Positions 1 to 8,187 of a stretch of DNA of 64,000 nt are shown piece by piece (the stretch's first letter is position 1; each line of letters starts with the position of its first letter). Source of the DNA: RI-106 sp964496875 (GTDB lineage Bacteria > Cyanobacteriota > Vampirovibrionia > Obscuribacterales > Obscuribacteraceae); NCBI GenBank assembly GCA_964496875.1, contig CAZCBH010000007.1, positions 51,113 to 115,112 of the forward strand. The letters are read 5' to 3'. The notes below the pieces were generated by a model, which was given only the letters and a program-made list of their open reading frames with translations, was not told the DNA's origin and made no database searches. The translations under genes were made by a program, and so were the position numbers.

Positions 1-593
1 GAAGCGCCTTTGCCCGAGTAGTCGGCGTAGACCTTAGCCTGGGTCGCTTTGCTGACCAGTTGCCCGTTCACGTTCTCCTGACCTTGCGGGAAGCGTACCG
101 AAGCTGCCACATGCTTGTTGACCGGAACATTCTGGTGGATATATCGAATTTTCTTGGCCACAGCCTGCTGTCCGGTCAGGGGGTGAGGGTTGGCAGGGTT
201 GGCTGCATGGATAGGTTTGATGTAGTGGAAGGTACGCTGCTTCTGTTCTGCTTTTATGTACTGGACTTTTGTGCGGTCGGAGGCGCTGCCTTGAACCATA
301 TGATTCATGGGAGCCCAGTAATAATGCCCCAGATTTCTGTTGCCTTTGACCAGGCCGTGCTGCCAGCCTGATTCTTTGACAGAGCCCACGGTATATCTGA
401 TACCGGGTTTCATCTGTTTTTTGATATCTTCGGATATCGGAATAGGTGAATTGTAGGTTCTTTCTACAGTGACTTTTTTGGCTACGGGGAATTCTTGTGC
501 CTGGGCGCTCTGGGCGCCGACCAGCGCTGCCAGAGTGACGGCAGCTGCCAGTAAAGATGCTCTTTTGGTAATTTCGAAAGTCTTGGAGAACAT
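1..593 (-). CDS. Secreted protein of unknown function, 3' end cut by window edge
   Basis: The reading frame is open from an ATG at 593 leftward to the window edge, about 197 codons, with no stop. The product begins MFSKTFEITKRASLLAAAV, followed by an alanine-rich hydrophobic stretch and a Sec-type cleavage site near SAQA/QEF (about residue 33), so export is likely. The mature part is rich in Lys, Gln, His and Tyr and has no transmembrane segment or motif I recognise. No strong ribosome binding site is seen (GGTCTAAGACAT precedes the ATG). The opposite strand carries a shorter open frame that looks like a shadow, because the signal peptide and even composition favour the minus strand. Function unknown. 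Confidence 0.7.
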   Translation of the reverse strand, partial: MFSKTFEITKRASLLAAAVTLAALVGAQSAQAQEFPVAKKVTVERTYNSPIPISEDIKKQMKPGIRYTVGSVKESGWQHGLVKGNRNLGHYYWAPMNHMVQGSASDRTKVQYIKAEQKQRTFHYIKPIHAANPANPHPLTGQQAVAKKIRYIHQNVPVNKHVAASVRFPQGQENVNGQLVSKATQAKVYADYSGKGA

Positions 594-739
594 ATGTCTT
601 AGACCTCTAAAGTAACGAAATAGGGCTTGGGGGGCATTCAGAGGAAATGCTGCAATCTCGATGCTATTAATTTACGCGTCAAGTGTGACCTTTTGGTACC
701 TCATTGGAACGCTAAGATTAAATAGCCTCTAAACTCGAA

Positions 740-2209
740 TCAGGTCCGCGGCACCGTAAACCAGAAGGTGCTACCCTGACCCGGTACGCTCTCCACTCCA
801 ATATGCCCACCATGGGCCTCGACTATCGATTTGCATATGGACAGTCCCAGACCCTTGCCTCCTTTGATTGTCGCGTCCGAGGATTCTACCTGCTGGAATT
901 TTTCGAATACCTTATCTATATGAGTTTCGGGAATTCCTCTGCCCTGATCTATGACGGAGAATCGAACGTTTTCAGGATCGGCCTCACTAATGGAGGCGCA
1001 GAGAGTGATAGAGGTATCAGAATCGGAGAACTTAACCGCATTCGATACCAGATTGACCAGGACCTGTACAAGCCTGTCTCCGTCTGCCTGAAAGTCGATG
1101 TTCTCTCCCTGGCGCGTCAGGGTTATTCCATTTTGTTCCGCAAAAGCGGTCATTGAGCCCAGGGCGGCATCTATGATATGGTCCGTGTCGGTGGAGGAGA
1201 TCTCCATCTGCAGGGTGCCGGAGGCCAATCGTTCTACATCGAGAAGGTCATTGGTCATGTCGATAAGGCGTTTGACCTCGACTTCGGCTGTTTCTACCCT
1301 TTTTTTCGCTTTTTCCGATATTTCTCCGAAAGTGCCTGCAGCCAGCATGGTCAAAAGTCCCTGCACCGAGGTTAGTGGCGATCTCAGGTCGTGGCTTACC
1401 ATCGAGAGAAGATACTGCTTCATCTGCTGAGCTTTGTAGAGTTCGTCTACCATGTCGTGGAATTGTTGGTCTAATTCGGCGATTTCGTCTGAGCCTCCTA
1501 TCGGTGGCGTCAGAGCCTCTCCTTTAGGGACTTTATAGGTATTGTCGATAACTGATTTGATTCTTGCTGTGATGCTACGAGAGAAGAAATTGGCAAGTAC
1601 CATGGCGATAACGATGTTGAAGACCACGAAGCCCATGATCAGATACTGCAGGCGCTCTCTCGATTTTGCAGCCGCCTTTAGATAGGCCTCGGCCAGGATC
1701 TTTTCTTCTTCCAGTATCGATTGAACGTTGCGCATTATATCGTCTACCAGTTTTTTAGAGGTGACGATGGCAAGCGGTCCGGAGAAAGCAAATCCTGAGG
1801 ACTTTCCTTCGATGGTGCTGTCGGTGGCTTTGACGATTTTATCCAGAATCGCCTCACCTTTTTTGGTGGACAGCTCCAGCTTTTTGAGGCGCTCCAGTTG
1901 ATCGGCTTTATTAGCCTTTGTCATCAATGATTTCAGTATGCGAAGCTGGGTGCGGATGCCTTTTCTATTGTTCTCGTATTTCTCACGGAAGTAGTCGCTG
2001 TGGGTGGTGGTGTAGGCAGCCACCACAGTAGCGCCCTCGGCCACGTTGCGCCCGAAGACACCGGTGTTATAAATGATCTCTTTCGAGGTTATCTCTCTGC
2101 GCAAGTCTGACTCTGCCTGCTGGAGCATGAGGATCAAGAAGGTGACGAAGAGAAGTTCGAAGACCACCGGAATCGAGACCAGGATTATTCCTTTATCTGA
2201 GATTTTCAT
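740..2209 (-). CDS. Membrane sensor histidine kinase
   Basis: A 489-residue sensor kinase. Transmembrane segment 1 lies at about residues 8-30, an external sensor region of roughly 155 residues follows, then transmembrane segment 2 (about 189-210), a HAMP-like linker, and the DHp domain with the phospho-accepting His273 in VSHDLRSPL. The ATPase domain shows the N box (NLVSNAVKFS), G1 (DQGRGIP) and G2 (GGKGLGLSI). The helical external region resembles CHASE3/four-helix sensors, but no ligand can be named. It is divergent from the OmpR-type regulator at 2388, 178 bp away, and that regulator is its probable partner. The start has only a weak upstream binding site. Confidence 0.9.
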   Translation of the reverse strand: MKISDKGIILVSIPVVFELLFVTFLILMLQQAESDLRREITSKEIIYNTGVFGRNVAEGATVVAAYTTTHSDYFREKYENNRKGIRTQLRILKSLMTKANKADQLERLKKLELSTKKGEAILDKIVKATDSTIEGKSSGFAFSGPLAIVTSKKLVDDIMRNVQSILEEEKILAEAYLKAAAKSRERLQYLIMGFVVFNIVIAMVLANFFSRSITARIKSVIDNTYKVPKGEALTPPIGGSDEIAELDQQFHDMVDELYKAQQMKQYLLSMVSHDLRSPLTSVQGLLTMLAAGTFGEISEKAKKRVETAEVEVKRLIDMTNDLLDVERLASGTLQMEISSTDTDHIIDAALGSMTAFAEQNGITLTRQGENIDFQADGDRLVQVLVNLVSNAVKFSDSDTSITLCASISEADPENVRFSVIDQGRGIPETHIDKVFEKFQQVESSDATIKGGKGLGLSICKSIVEAHGGHIGVESVPGQGSTFWFTVPRT

Positions 2210-2331
2210 GGGGGATTTTCATAGGCGAATTTCTGGTGATAATTTTCTGGAGGGGCCTTTTTTAAAGGAAAAAAAAATACTGTAAGATGGTAAGAATATT
2301 TAGTGTCAAGGATATTACTTGGTTACTGGTT

Positions 2332-2359
2332 ATAGTAGTCTATTGTAAGTCTCTACTAT
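2332..2359. promoter_or_regulatory. 7-bp inverted repeat in divergent kinase/regulator promoter region
   Basis: ATAGTAG (2332-2338) and CTACTAT (2353-2359) form a perfect inverted repeat with a 14-bp spacer, ending 28 bp before the response regulator start. It lies in the 178-bp region shared by the divergent kinase and regulator, so an operator or 5' hairpin is plausible. Two GTAAGA copies, 7 bp apart, lie just upstream (about 2283 and 2291). No classical promoter is evident. Confidence 0.3.
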
Positions 2360-2387
2360 TCACCTTCAAATCGAAATCTATTACTAG

Positions 2388-3059
2388 ATGGCAAAAGTAC
2401 TCCTGGTTGAAGATGATCGCAACTTAGCCGGCACCGTTCGTGAGTGGCTCGAGTTCGAGCATTATCTTGTCGAATGGGTCGAGACCGGCACCGATGCCCT
2501 CGACATGATGAAGTCCTATAAATATGATGTGATCATCATGGATCTGACTCTGCCCAAAATGGACGGTATCGAGGTTTGCAAGAACTTTCGGCAACAAGGG
2601 GGCGAGACTCCTATTTTGATATTGACCGGAAGAGGGACCGTGCCTGATAAAGAGCTCGGTTTCGATGCAGGCGCTGATGATTATCTGACTAAACCTTTTC
2701 ATCTCAAGGAATTGTCGGCAAGGATAAGAGCGCTTTTGCGCCGTCCAAAAGATTTTGCCGGCGAAGTCTTGAAGGCAGGCAATATCGCTCTGGATATCGG
2801 CTCCCATACCGTTACCAAAGAGGGTAAGGACATTCACCTGCCCAGGATGGAATTTGCCCTTTTAGAGTTTCTCATGCGTCATAAAGGACAGGTCTTCAGC
2901 GCTGAAGCTTTATTAGACCGGGTCTGGACAGCTGATTCTGATAAGTCTCCTGAGACAATCAGGACCAGTGTCAAGAAGCTACGCAGCAAAATAGACACCA
3001 AAGGAGAGCCTTCTCTTATACGGAATGTCCATGGCGTGGGCTACAAGCTCGAAGGCTGA
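2388..3059 (+). CDS. OmpR/PhoB-family response regulator
   Basis: A 223-residue two-domain regulator. The receiver domain (about 1-118) has the acidic pair ED at 8-9, the phospho-accepting Asp52 in IIMDLTLPKMDG, and the conserved Lys in LTKPFHLKEL. The C-terminal winged helix (about 128-221) ends with the RNVHGVGYKLEG wing typical of the family. It most likely acts as a phosphorylation-dependent transcription factor for the divergent histidine kinase at 740-2209. It is close in sequence to the regulator at 48507, including the same MAK-LLVEDD start, so the two may be paralogues. Past the stop an ATGACAG/CTGTCAT inverted repeat (3081-3112) could end transcription, but it has no T tract. Confidence 0.95.
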   Translation: MAKVLLVEDDRNLAGTVREWLEFEHYLVEWVETGTDALDMMKSYKYDVIIMDLTLPKMDGIEVCKNFRQQGGETPILILTGRGTVPDKELGFDAGADDYLTKPFHLKELSARIRALLRRPKDFAGEVLKAGNIALDIGSHTVTKEGKDIHLPRMEFALLEFLMRHKGQVFSAEALLDRVWTADSDKSPETIRTSVKKLRSKIDTKGEPSLIRNVHGVGYKLEG

Positions 3060-3401
3060 ATCGGAAATCCCGGGATAATCATGACAGTGACAGTAAGTGG
3101 ATTTGCTGTCATCGTGCTTGTCTAATTGATTCCGGAGGCGATGGTCTCTTGTAATTGCTTGCTGCTCTTGATATGGGCTGGTTGCTCAATTCTTTATATG
3201 GATTGCAGTAATGTTTGAGGATTGCTGTAAATGTGGGGTTTGCTGTAAAACTGTAACGTATTGTATACGATGCATATCTCGGTTATCGGCAGCAGAAGTC
3301 CTCTATGCAGGCAGTATATGAGGTTTGTGGCTTTCGGGCTTGATTTCTTTGCTGGTTTGCAGTATCTTGACAGCATACCAGTAATGAGGCAGAATACTGT
3401 T
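3060..3401. other. Non-coding region between response regulator and MerR gene
   Basis: About 340 bases without a convincing gene. It contains a 10-bp palindrome ATCCCGGGAT (3067-3076), the inverted repeat 3081-3112, the three direct repeats described separately at 3202-3248, and the palindrome GTATAC near 3263. An open frame reads through its right end from a TTG at 3261, but I place the MerR start further downstream. Confidence 0.5.
3202..3248 (+). repeat. Three ATTGC(A/T)GTAA direct repeats, possible operator
   Basis: ATTGCAGTAA (3202-3211), ATTGCTGTAA (3221-3230) and TTTGCTGTAA (3239-3248) are spaced 19 and 18 bp apart, close to two helical turns. They lie upstream of the MerR-type regulator and VIT-vWA gene. 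A weak -35/-10 pair (TTGCTG at 3240, TATACG at 3264) would overlap the third copy. This arrangement suits an array bound by one protein on one face of the DNA. The protein is not known; the MerR product or the preceding response regulator are candidates. Confidence 0.4.
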
Positions 3402-3977
3402 ATGGTTGCGGAACGCGCGACGAGCTACACGATAGATGAGTTGTCAGAGCGAGTGGCTCAACTCCTCGAAGAGAGAGGGTTGAACTCCCAGCAGGACAAT
3501 CGGGTATCTTCTGCGCCCGACCGGCGCACAATTCGGTATTACACTTCTCTGGGCTTGCTTGACCGGCCTTCTATCGAAGGGCGTCAGGCCAGATATGGTG
3601 AAAGACATGTACTGCAAATACTTGCTATCAAGGCTCTTCAAAGTGTTTCACTACCTCTCTCCGAAATACAGTCCCTGTTGTTCGGCTCCACCGATGAAGA
3701 ACTCGAGAATGTGGTCGCCAGTGTCCAGGAATCGAACAGGGTAAAAACAAAGCTTTTAAAGAGAGATTCCTTCAAAGAGATAAGCCAGGTCACTCGTATG
3801 AGCGAACTGGTCATAGAGCCGGGTTTGAGGCTGTTAGTCGAAGAAGGATGGAAGCCCAATTCGGATACGGAACAGATTTTAGACAGAATGAGAGCGGTGC
3901 TGGAAGCGCTGCAATCATCATCCTATGAGCCGGGCTCAGGAGGTAATTTAGATGGAAGAGAAGAGGACTTCGGATGA
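3402..3977 (+). CDS. MerR-family transcriptional regulator
   Basis: The product has an N-terminal MerR-type winged helix: YTIDELSERVAQLL, then RRTIRYYTSLGLLDRP and ARYGERHVLQILAIKALQ, the usual helix-turn-helix and wing pattern. A helical segment (LPLSEIQSLL) and a C-terminal extension of about 80 residues follow, with no cysteine cluster, so metal sensing is unlikely. I chose the ATG at 3402 (GAGG 12 bp upstream); ATG 3384 and a TTG at 3261 are in-frame alternatives. A TTGACA (3369-3374) followed 17 bp later by CAGAAT may be a second promoter overlapping the start. The 3' end overlaps the VIT-vWA gene by 26 bp, so the two are co-translated and probably act together. Confidence 0.8.
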   Translation: MVAERATSYTIDELSERVAQLLEERGLNSQQDNRVSSAPDRRTIRYYTSLGLLDRPSIEGRQARYGERHVLQILAIKALQSVSLPLSEIQSLLFGSTDEELENVVASVQESNRVKTKLLKRDSFKEISQVTRMSELVIEPGLRLLVEEGWKPNSDTEQILDRMRAVLEALQSSSYEPGSGGNLDGREEDFG

Positions 3978-6711
3978 TGTAATCAAGCTTTTGAACAAGC
4001 TCTATTACGGCAAACGTCGCTGTGTAGGCGAAGTGGTGGCGGAGCGCAACGACAAGAAGGTCAAGCTGCCTCTGGCTGGAGTCGATATAGATGCTACGGT
4101 CGTGGGCAGAGTGGCGGATGTCACCATCATCCAGCGATTTACCAATTCTTTTCCTGAAAATCTGGAAGCTGTTTATACTTTTCCTGTGGCGGCGAGCGCT
4201 TCGGTTTACTCCGTAGAGATGAAAGTCGGCGATCGCGTTATCCAGGGTAAAGTAGAAGAGCGTTCCCAGGCGAGAGAGAACTATAGACTCGCCCTGGAGA
4301 ACGGTCAGAGAGCCTGCCTGATGGAGCAGGAGCGCGATGAAATTTTTACTGTAAGTGTGGGCAACATCCCACCGGAAGAGGAGGTCTCTATCGAGATCAA
4401 GTATTCCGAAGCCCTCACTTTTTATGAAGACGGCTCTACCGAGATTCGACTGCCGCTGGTGGTGGCACCGAAGTATACTCCCGGAGAGCCTGTGGCGAGA
4501 GAGCAGGTCGGCAACGGTGTCCTACTCGATACGGACAGAGTCTCCGACGCTTCACGAATAAGCCCTCCCAGACTGGTTGACAGCTTTGATCCGGAAGTCG
4601 ACCTCAATGTCTGCGTGAAGATTACTGCCCCGAATAACAGCTCCCGGGGTGTATCAGGTCTGGATTTTGGTCTCGGTCTCAAGGACCTGGCCTGCTCTCA
4701 ATACGCCACTCGATCTTCTTTCGATAAGACCGGTACCAGAGTAACCCTGGTCCGCAAAAACGAGCTGATGAATAGGGACTTCGTGCTGCGCTGGCAGCAT
4801 GCCGACAGGGTTTTAACCTCGCAGTTTCTCTCCCACCGGACCGGGCAGAAAGGTCGATACAGCGGCATGCTCTCGATACTGCCACCGGTGCAGGAGAAAG
4901 TTCCGGATACCGGCCGCGATCTGGTCTTTCTGCTGGATCGCTCCGGCTCTATGCACGGTGAGAAGATGATCTCCGCCAAGCGGGCTTGCAAATTCTTGCT
5001 CTCTTCTCTTGGACCTCGCGATCGTTTTGCCATCAACGCCTTTGATCATGAAAACGACTGGTTCTCCGAGCCGACTCTTTTCGAGGGTAAAACGAAGATG
5101 TGTCACGCAACCGAAGAGGCTGTCAGTGCCGGTCTCGACTTTTTGACCACAGTGGACGCCCAGGGCGGCACCGAGATTGGTCGCGCCCTTATCGCATCTT
5201 GTGATCGATTCGAGAAGCTCACAGACTGTAAGGAGCCCATTGTGGTTCTAATCACCGATGGTCATATCGGTGATGAATCCGATGTGCTTAAATTAGTCCA
5301 GCAAAAGGTTTCTGATCTCCGGGTCTTTACAGTCGGCATAGACAGCGCTGTCAACTATGGCTTCTTAGAGAGGCTGGCTCGACTGTCCGGAGGTACCTCG
5401 GCTTTCGTCAATCCAGGAGACGAGCTGGAATCTACTATGCGCCGAATCGCATGCAATATTGGTCAGCCTTTGATACAAGAGATAAAGCTGGAAGGTATCA
5501 ACTGTCGCATCGAACAATCTACAATAGCACCGAAGATGGTTCCCGACTTATTCAGTGGACGTTGTGCCGATATCTTCTTTCAGTACGAGAAAACAGGCGG
5601 CGGCAAGCCCCGCATCGAGATAAGGGGGCGTTTCGCCGACGGCAGCCCGTACAGATCGGAAGTCGATCTCGATTCTGCTAAAACCGAGGCGATATCCAGG
5701 CTATGGGCCCGTCGGGTGATAAGTGATCTCGAGGACGAATATCGCTCCAGCACTGGAGATCGAGAGGAGATTCAGAATGCGATAGTGGCGCTTTCTGTCG
5801 AACATTCCATCTTGTGCCGCTTTACCGCTTTCTCGGTGATAGACGAAGAGAAAATCGATACTTCGTCCCTCGGAAGTCGCCAGATGAGTCAACCAGTGCA
5901 TATGCCTTCCGGTTGGGGGGCAGCTCCTGTACCTGCTCAGATGCAAAGTACCGGTGCCAGCAGTGGTGGCTGGGGAGGACCGGCCAGTCCAGCTTGCGGC
6001 GGCGGCTGGGGAGCGGCTCCACCAACGGGTGGATACTCCGGTCATGCTCTTTTGGGGGCTACCGATCTGGATGCAACGTTCGGAGATGCGGGCTTTGGTT
6101 ATTCGAGATCTGGCGCACCACCTTCTGCCAAGCCTGTTGAACAGGACGCTTTCGAGCAGTCTTTCCAGGAAAAATTGGGAATTTCGACGAACCCGCCTTC
6201 AGGGTCTGCCTTGGACGAAACCGGGGAGCATGATGTATTTTCGTCTTCGTCAAATTCCGACTCGCTCAAATCCGGAGCATTGGCATCTTCAAAATCTTTT
6301 GCCCATCTTTATGATAGTGCCGCCAGAGGCGGCGCTGGCAGAATGACTTTGCCTCTAAAGAGAGTCATTAATGCAATTGATCAATTCTTCTTAGAGTGGC
6401 AGTCGAGCTGGGATGCGATAGAAGCAGGACAAAGTCCTGATAGAGAGCGACTTGAAAGTGCTTACGATCAGCTGATTCAGGCTCTTGCCGATCATCCGGT
6501 CTCTTTCGAACTCCCCAAATTGGCTTCATTCTTGAGGCTCAACTATTCGAATTTTGTAACCGCTCTTGATGCGCCGAATTTCAACCATACCGGTGTGAGA
6601 GCGATGCGAAAACAGCTTAATCTCGGCTATGAGCAGGTTTGTGCGGAAGTACAGGCGGCTTTGACGAGAGCATTAGGGAAAAGTGGTGCCTTCTGGCAGT
6701 TCACGGTTTGA
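3952..6711 (+). CDS. VIT domain and von Willebrand A domain protein
   Basis: A 919-residue protein with a VIT domain (about 30-155; ADVTIIQRFTNSFPENLEAV and YTFPV are typical), then a von Willebrand A domain (about 320-505) whose metal-ion site DRSGS starts at Asp329 and is supported by TEIG and ITDGHIGDE. A Gly/Ser/Pro-rich low-complexity linker (about 640-780) leads to a C-terminal helical domain of about 130 residues. No signal peptide or membrane segment is seen, so the protein is probably cytosolic. VIT-vWA proteins serve as Mg-dependent protein-binding platforms, but the bacterial function is mostly unknown. The overlapping MerR-type gene upstream suggests a regulator/platform pair. A strong terminator follows at 6868. 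Confidence 0.88.
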   Translation: MEEKRTSDDVIKLLNKLYYGKRRCVGEVVAERNDKKVKLPLAGVDIDATVVGRVADVTIIQRFTNSFPENLEAVYTFPVAASASVYSVEMKVGDRVIQGKVEERSQARENYRLALENGQRACLMEQERDEIFTVSVGNIPPEEEVSIEIKYSEALTFYEDGSTEIRLPLVVAPKYTPGEPVAREQVGNGVLLDTDRVSDASRISPPRLVDSFDPEVDLNVCVKITAPNNSSRGVSGLDFGLGLKDLACSQYATRSSFDKTGTRVTLVRKNELMNRDFVLRWQHADRVLTSQFLSHRTGQKGRYSGMLSILPPVQEKVPDTGRDLVFLLDRSGSMHGEKMISAKRACKFLLSSLGPRDRFAINAFDHENDWFSEPTLFEGKTKMCHATEEAVSAGLDFLTTVDAQGGTEIGRALIASCDRFEKLTDCKEPIVVLITDGHIGDESDVLKLVQQKVSDLRVFTVGIDSAVNYGFLERLARLSGGTSAFVNPGDELESTMRRIACNIGQPLIQEIKLEGINCRIEQSTIAPKMVPDLFSGRCADIFFQYEKTGGGKPRIEIRGRFADGSPYRSEVDLDSAKTEAISRLWARRVISDLEDEYRSSTGDREEIQNAIVALSVEHSILCRFTAFSVIDEEKIDTSSLGSRQMSQPVHMPSGWGAAPVPAQMQSTGASSGGWGGPASPACGGGWGAAPPTGGYSGHALLGATDLDATFGDAGFGYSRSGAPPSAKPVEQDAFEQSFQEKLGISTNPPSGSALDETGEHDVFSSSSNSDSLKSGALASSKSFAHLYDSAARGGAGRMTLPLKRVINAIDQFFLEWQSSWDAIEAGQSPDRERLESAYDQLIQALADHPVSFELPKLASFLRLNYSNFVTALDAPNFNHTGVRAMRKQLNLGYEQVCAEVQAALTRALGKSGAFWQFTV

Positions 6712-6867
6712 GATCCTGTTGTCTAGCCAGCACCAGGAAGGAGGACAGCGACAATTACCGAATCTATTTTAGCGGAGCTATCTGAATTTCATTGAGTTGA
6801 GGTCATGAAGTCAGATTTCCGAATAAGCAGATGAGGTCGTCGTGTGACTCTATCGGAACAGGTATCG

Positions 6868-6905
6868 AAGACGGGTGTCCCCATCCACCCGTCTTATCCC
6901 TTTTT
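6868..6905 (+). terminator. Rho-independent terminator of MerR/VIT-vWA operon
   Basis: AAGACGGGTG (6868-6877) pairs perfectly with CACCCGTCTT (6886-6895) across an 8-nt loop, then ATCCCTTTTT gives a U-rich tail. It works in the rightward direction. The leftward strand lacks a T tract. It lies 157 bp after the vWA stop; the stretch between holds no gene. Confidence 0.8.
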
Positions 6906-6919
6906 AGATTCATATACGG

Positions 6920-7846
6920 TCAAAATTCCTGCTCGTGACCTCTGCCGTCACCATCGCGAGCTATTACAAGAGTACTGTTCAAGCCACGAATGCCGGATAC
7001 GGCCAAGTTGTTTTTGCCACCGATTCTAATGGCATAGTTCTTTCCTTTGTCCAGACAGCTGTATTCTATAGCGCCTCTCGCCAGGCTGGTGGGCTTTGAG
7101 GCACGAGCCGCTTTGAGATTTTTCAGTTTGCCGGTCAGAGGAAAGGCTGCTTTACCGGTGGTTTCATAAGCATTGGGCAGAGGGTGGCCGGCAATCCCTC
7201 TTGCCGGATCTCCGCCAGGGAAGAAGCATTTGAAGCTGCGTGTCATGCCAATCGGATAACTTTTCAGTTTTTCGCGATAGCGCTCTGCCGCCCATTGCAC
7301 GGTTCTGGCATTGGCCAGGCTGAGCTGTAGTGCGCTGGCGGAGAATTCCAGGATATTGCCGCCTTTTTGTTTCAGCCACTTGCCGTCTCTGCCGCGAGCC
7401 CTGATTCTGTAACTGTTTCTTTTCTTGTCCGCCAGATATTCTACGGTGCCCGGCTCTCCGGATGATGCTTCCGAAAAGCCTGACGCTTCGCTGACGGTGG
7501 GCCAGGCCGGTCTCTTGCTGTAGGGGTTGTAGGGAATGGTATAGGCGGAATAGCTCTTGCCGTCGCAATTCCCCAGGGGAAAGTAGCTCTTGAAGGCCTC
7601 GTCGAGTTTATACGGATATCTGCCCTGGTTGTGGCTTGCGTAGTTTTCGGCTGCTTTCAAGGTTTTTCTCATGTTGAGAACAGTGTGGTCTTCCCTGTCC
7701 CGGTCGGTTTTTATGTAACTTCTCTCCAGGACCTGGTCGAAGGACTGGGCTCTCTGGGCCGATGCCCCCCCAAATGGGAAGATGCCAGCTGCCAGCCCGG
7801 TTGCCAGGACTATGGTCAAGAATTTGACAGGGAGGGCTGTTCTCAT
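6920..7846 (-). CDS. Secreted protein with two pseudopilin-like domains
   Basis: A 308-residue exported protein: MRTALPVKFLTIVLATGLAAG with a cleavage site near GASA/QRA. The mature part holds two similar halves. The first runs MRKTLKAAENYASHNQGRYP ... FFPLG/NPYSKRPAWP ... GTVEYLADKKRNSYRIRARGRDG. The second runs NARTVQWAAERYREKLKSYP ... KCFFPGGDP ... PNAYETTGKAAFP ... GAIEYSCLDKGKNYAIRIGGKN. Each has the order seen in the globular head of GspG-type pseudopilins: a helix ending in YP, an NP/NAY loop, then beta strands ending in YxIRxxG. There is no prepilin leader or Glu5 helix, so it is not itself a pilin subunit. GGAG precedes the ATG. Function inferred as periplasmic or secreted; not known. 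Confidence 0.65.
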   Translation of the reverse strand: MRTALPVKFLTIVLATGLAAGIFPFGGASAQRAQSFDQVLERSYIKTDRDREDHTVLNMRKTLKAAENYASHNQGRYPYKLDEAFKSYFPLGNCDGKSYSAYTIPYNPYSKRPAWPTVSEASGFSEASSGEPGTVEYLADKKRNSYRIRARGRDGKWLKQKGGNILEFSASALQLSLANARTVQWAAERYREKLKSYPIGMTRSFKCFFPGGDPARGIAGHPLPNAYETTGKAAFPLTGKLKNLKAARASKPTSLARGAIEYSCLDKGKNYAIRIGGKNNLAVSGIRGLNSTLVIARDGDGRGHEQEF

Positions 7847-8187
7847 GGCTGGGCTCCTGCAATTTCGGGATTCCTCAGCAAACTTCGATCTCTGGCCTTC
7901 CCATCTTTGTTTTTCGACTTTTGCAACATTATTCCTAAAATTGCGTCTATTTCAGTTACGTTTAAGGACGCAGTCAGCTTGTCATTCGGGAAAAATAAGA
8001 GCTATTTTCTATTTGCTCTTCACTAGATCCTCTTGATAATCTTATAATAGAATAGTAGTCTCTAGATTCAACTCTAGTCCATAGAATAGACTGGTAAGTT
8101 CATTGACGTCTCCGGCATCGAAAGATGCAAATTGAGTTACTAGCAATAAAAAGCAGGTTGCGTGTTACAGGTCAGGTGAAGGAAAAA
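7847..8187. other. Divergent intergenic region
   Basis: About 340 bases between the divergent secreted-protein and acyltransferase genes. The right half is AT-rich. TATAAT at 8043-8048 is a good -10 candidate for the rightward gene, although no good -35 is found at the right distance. ATAGAATAG occurs twice (8047-8055 and 8081-8089). No small gene with a binding site is visible. Confidence 0.4.

Noticed and set aside
60..371. 103-codon plus-strand frame at the left edge
   Set aside because: The minus strand has a longer open frame with a signal peptide through the same bases.
6920..7846. True type IV pilin
   Set aside because: It has a normal Sec cleavage site and no Gly/Phe...Glu5 prepilin motif.
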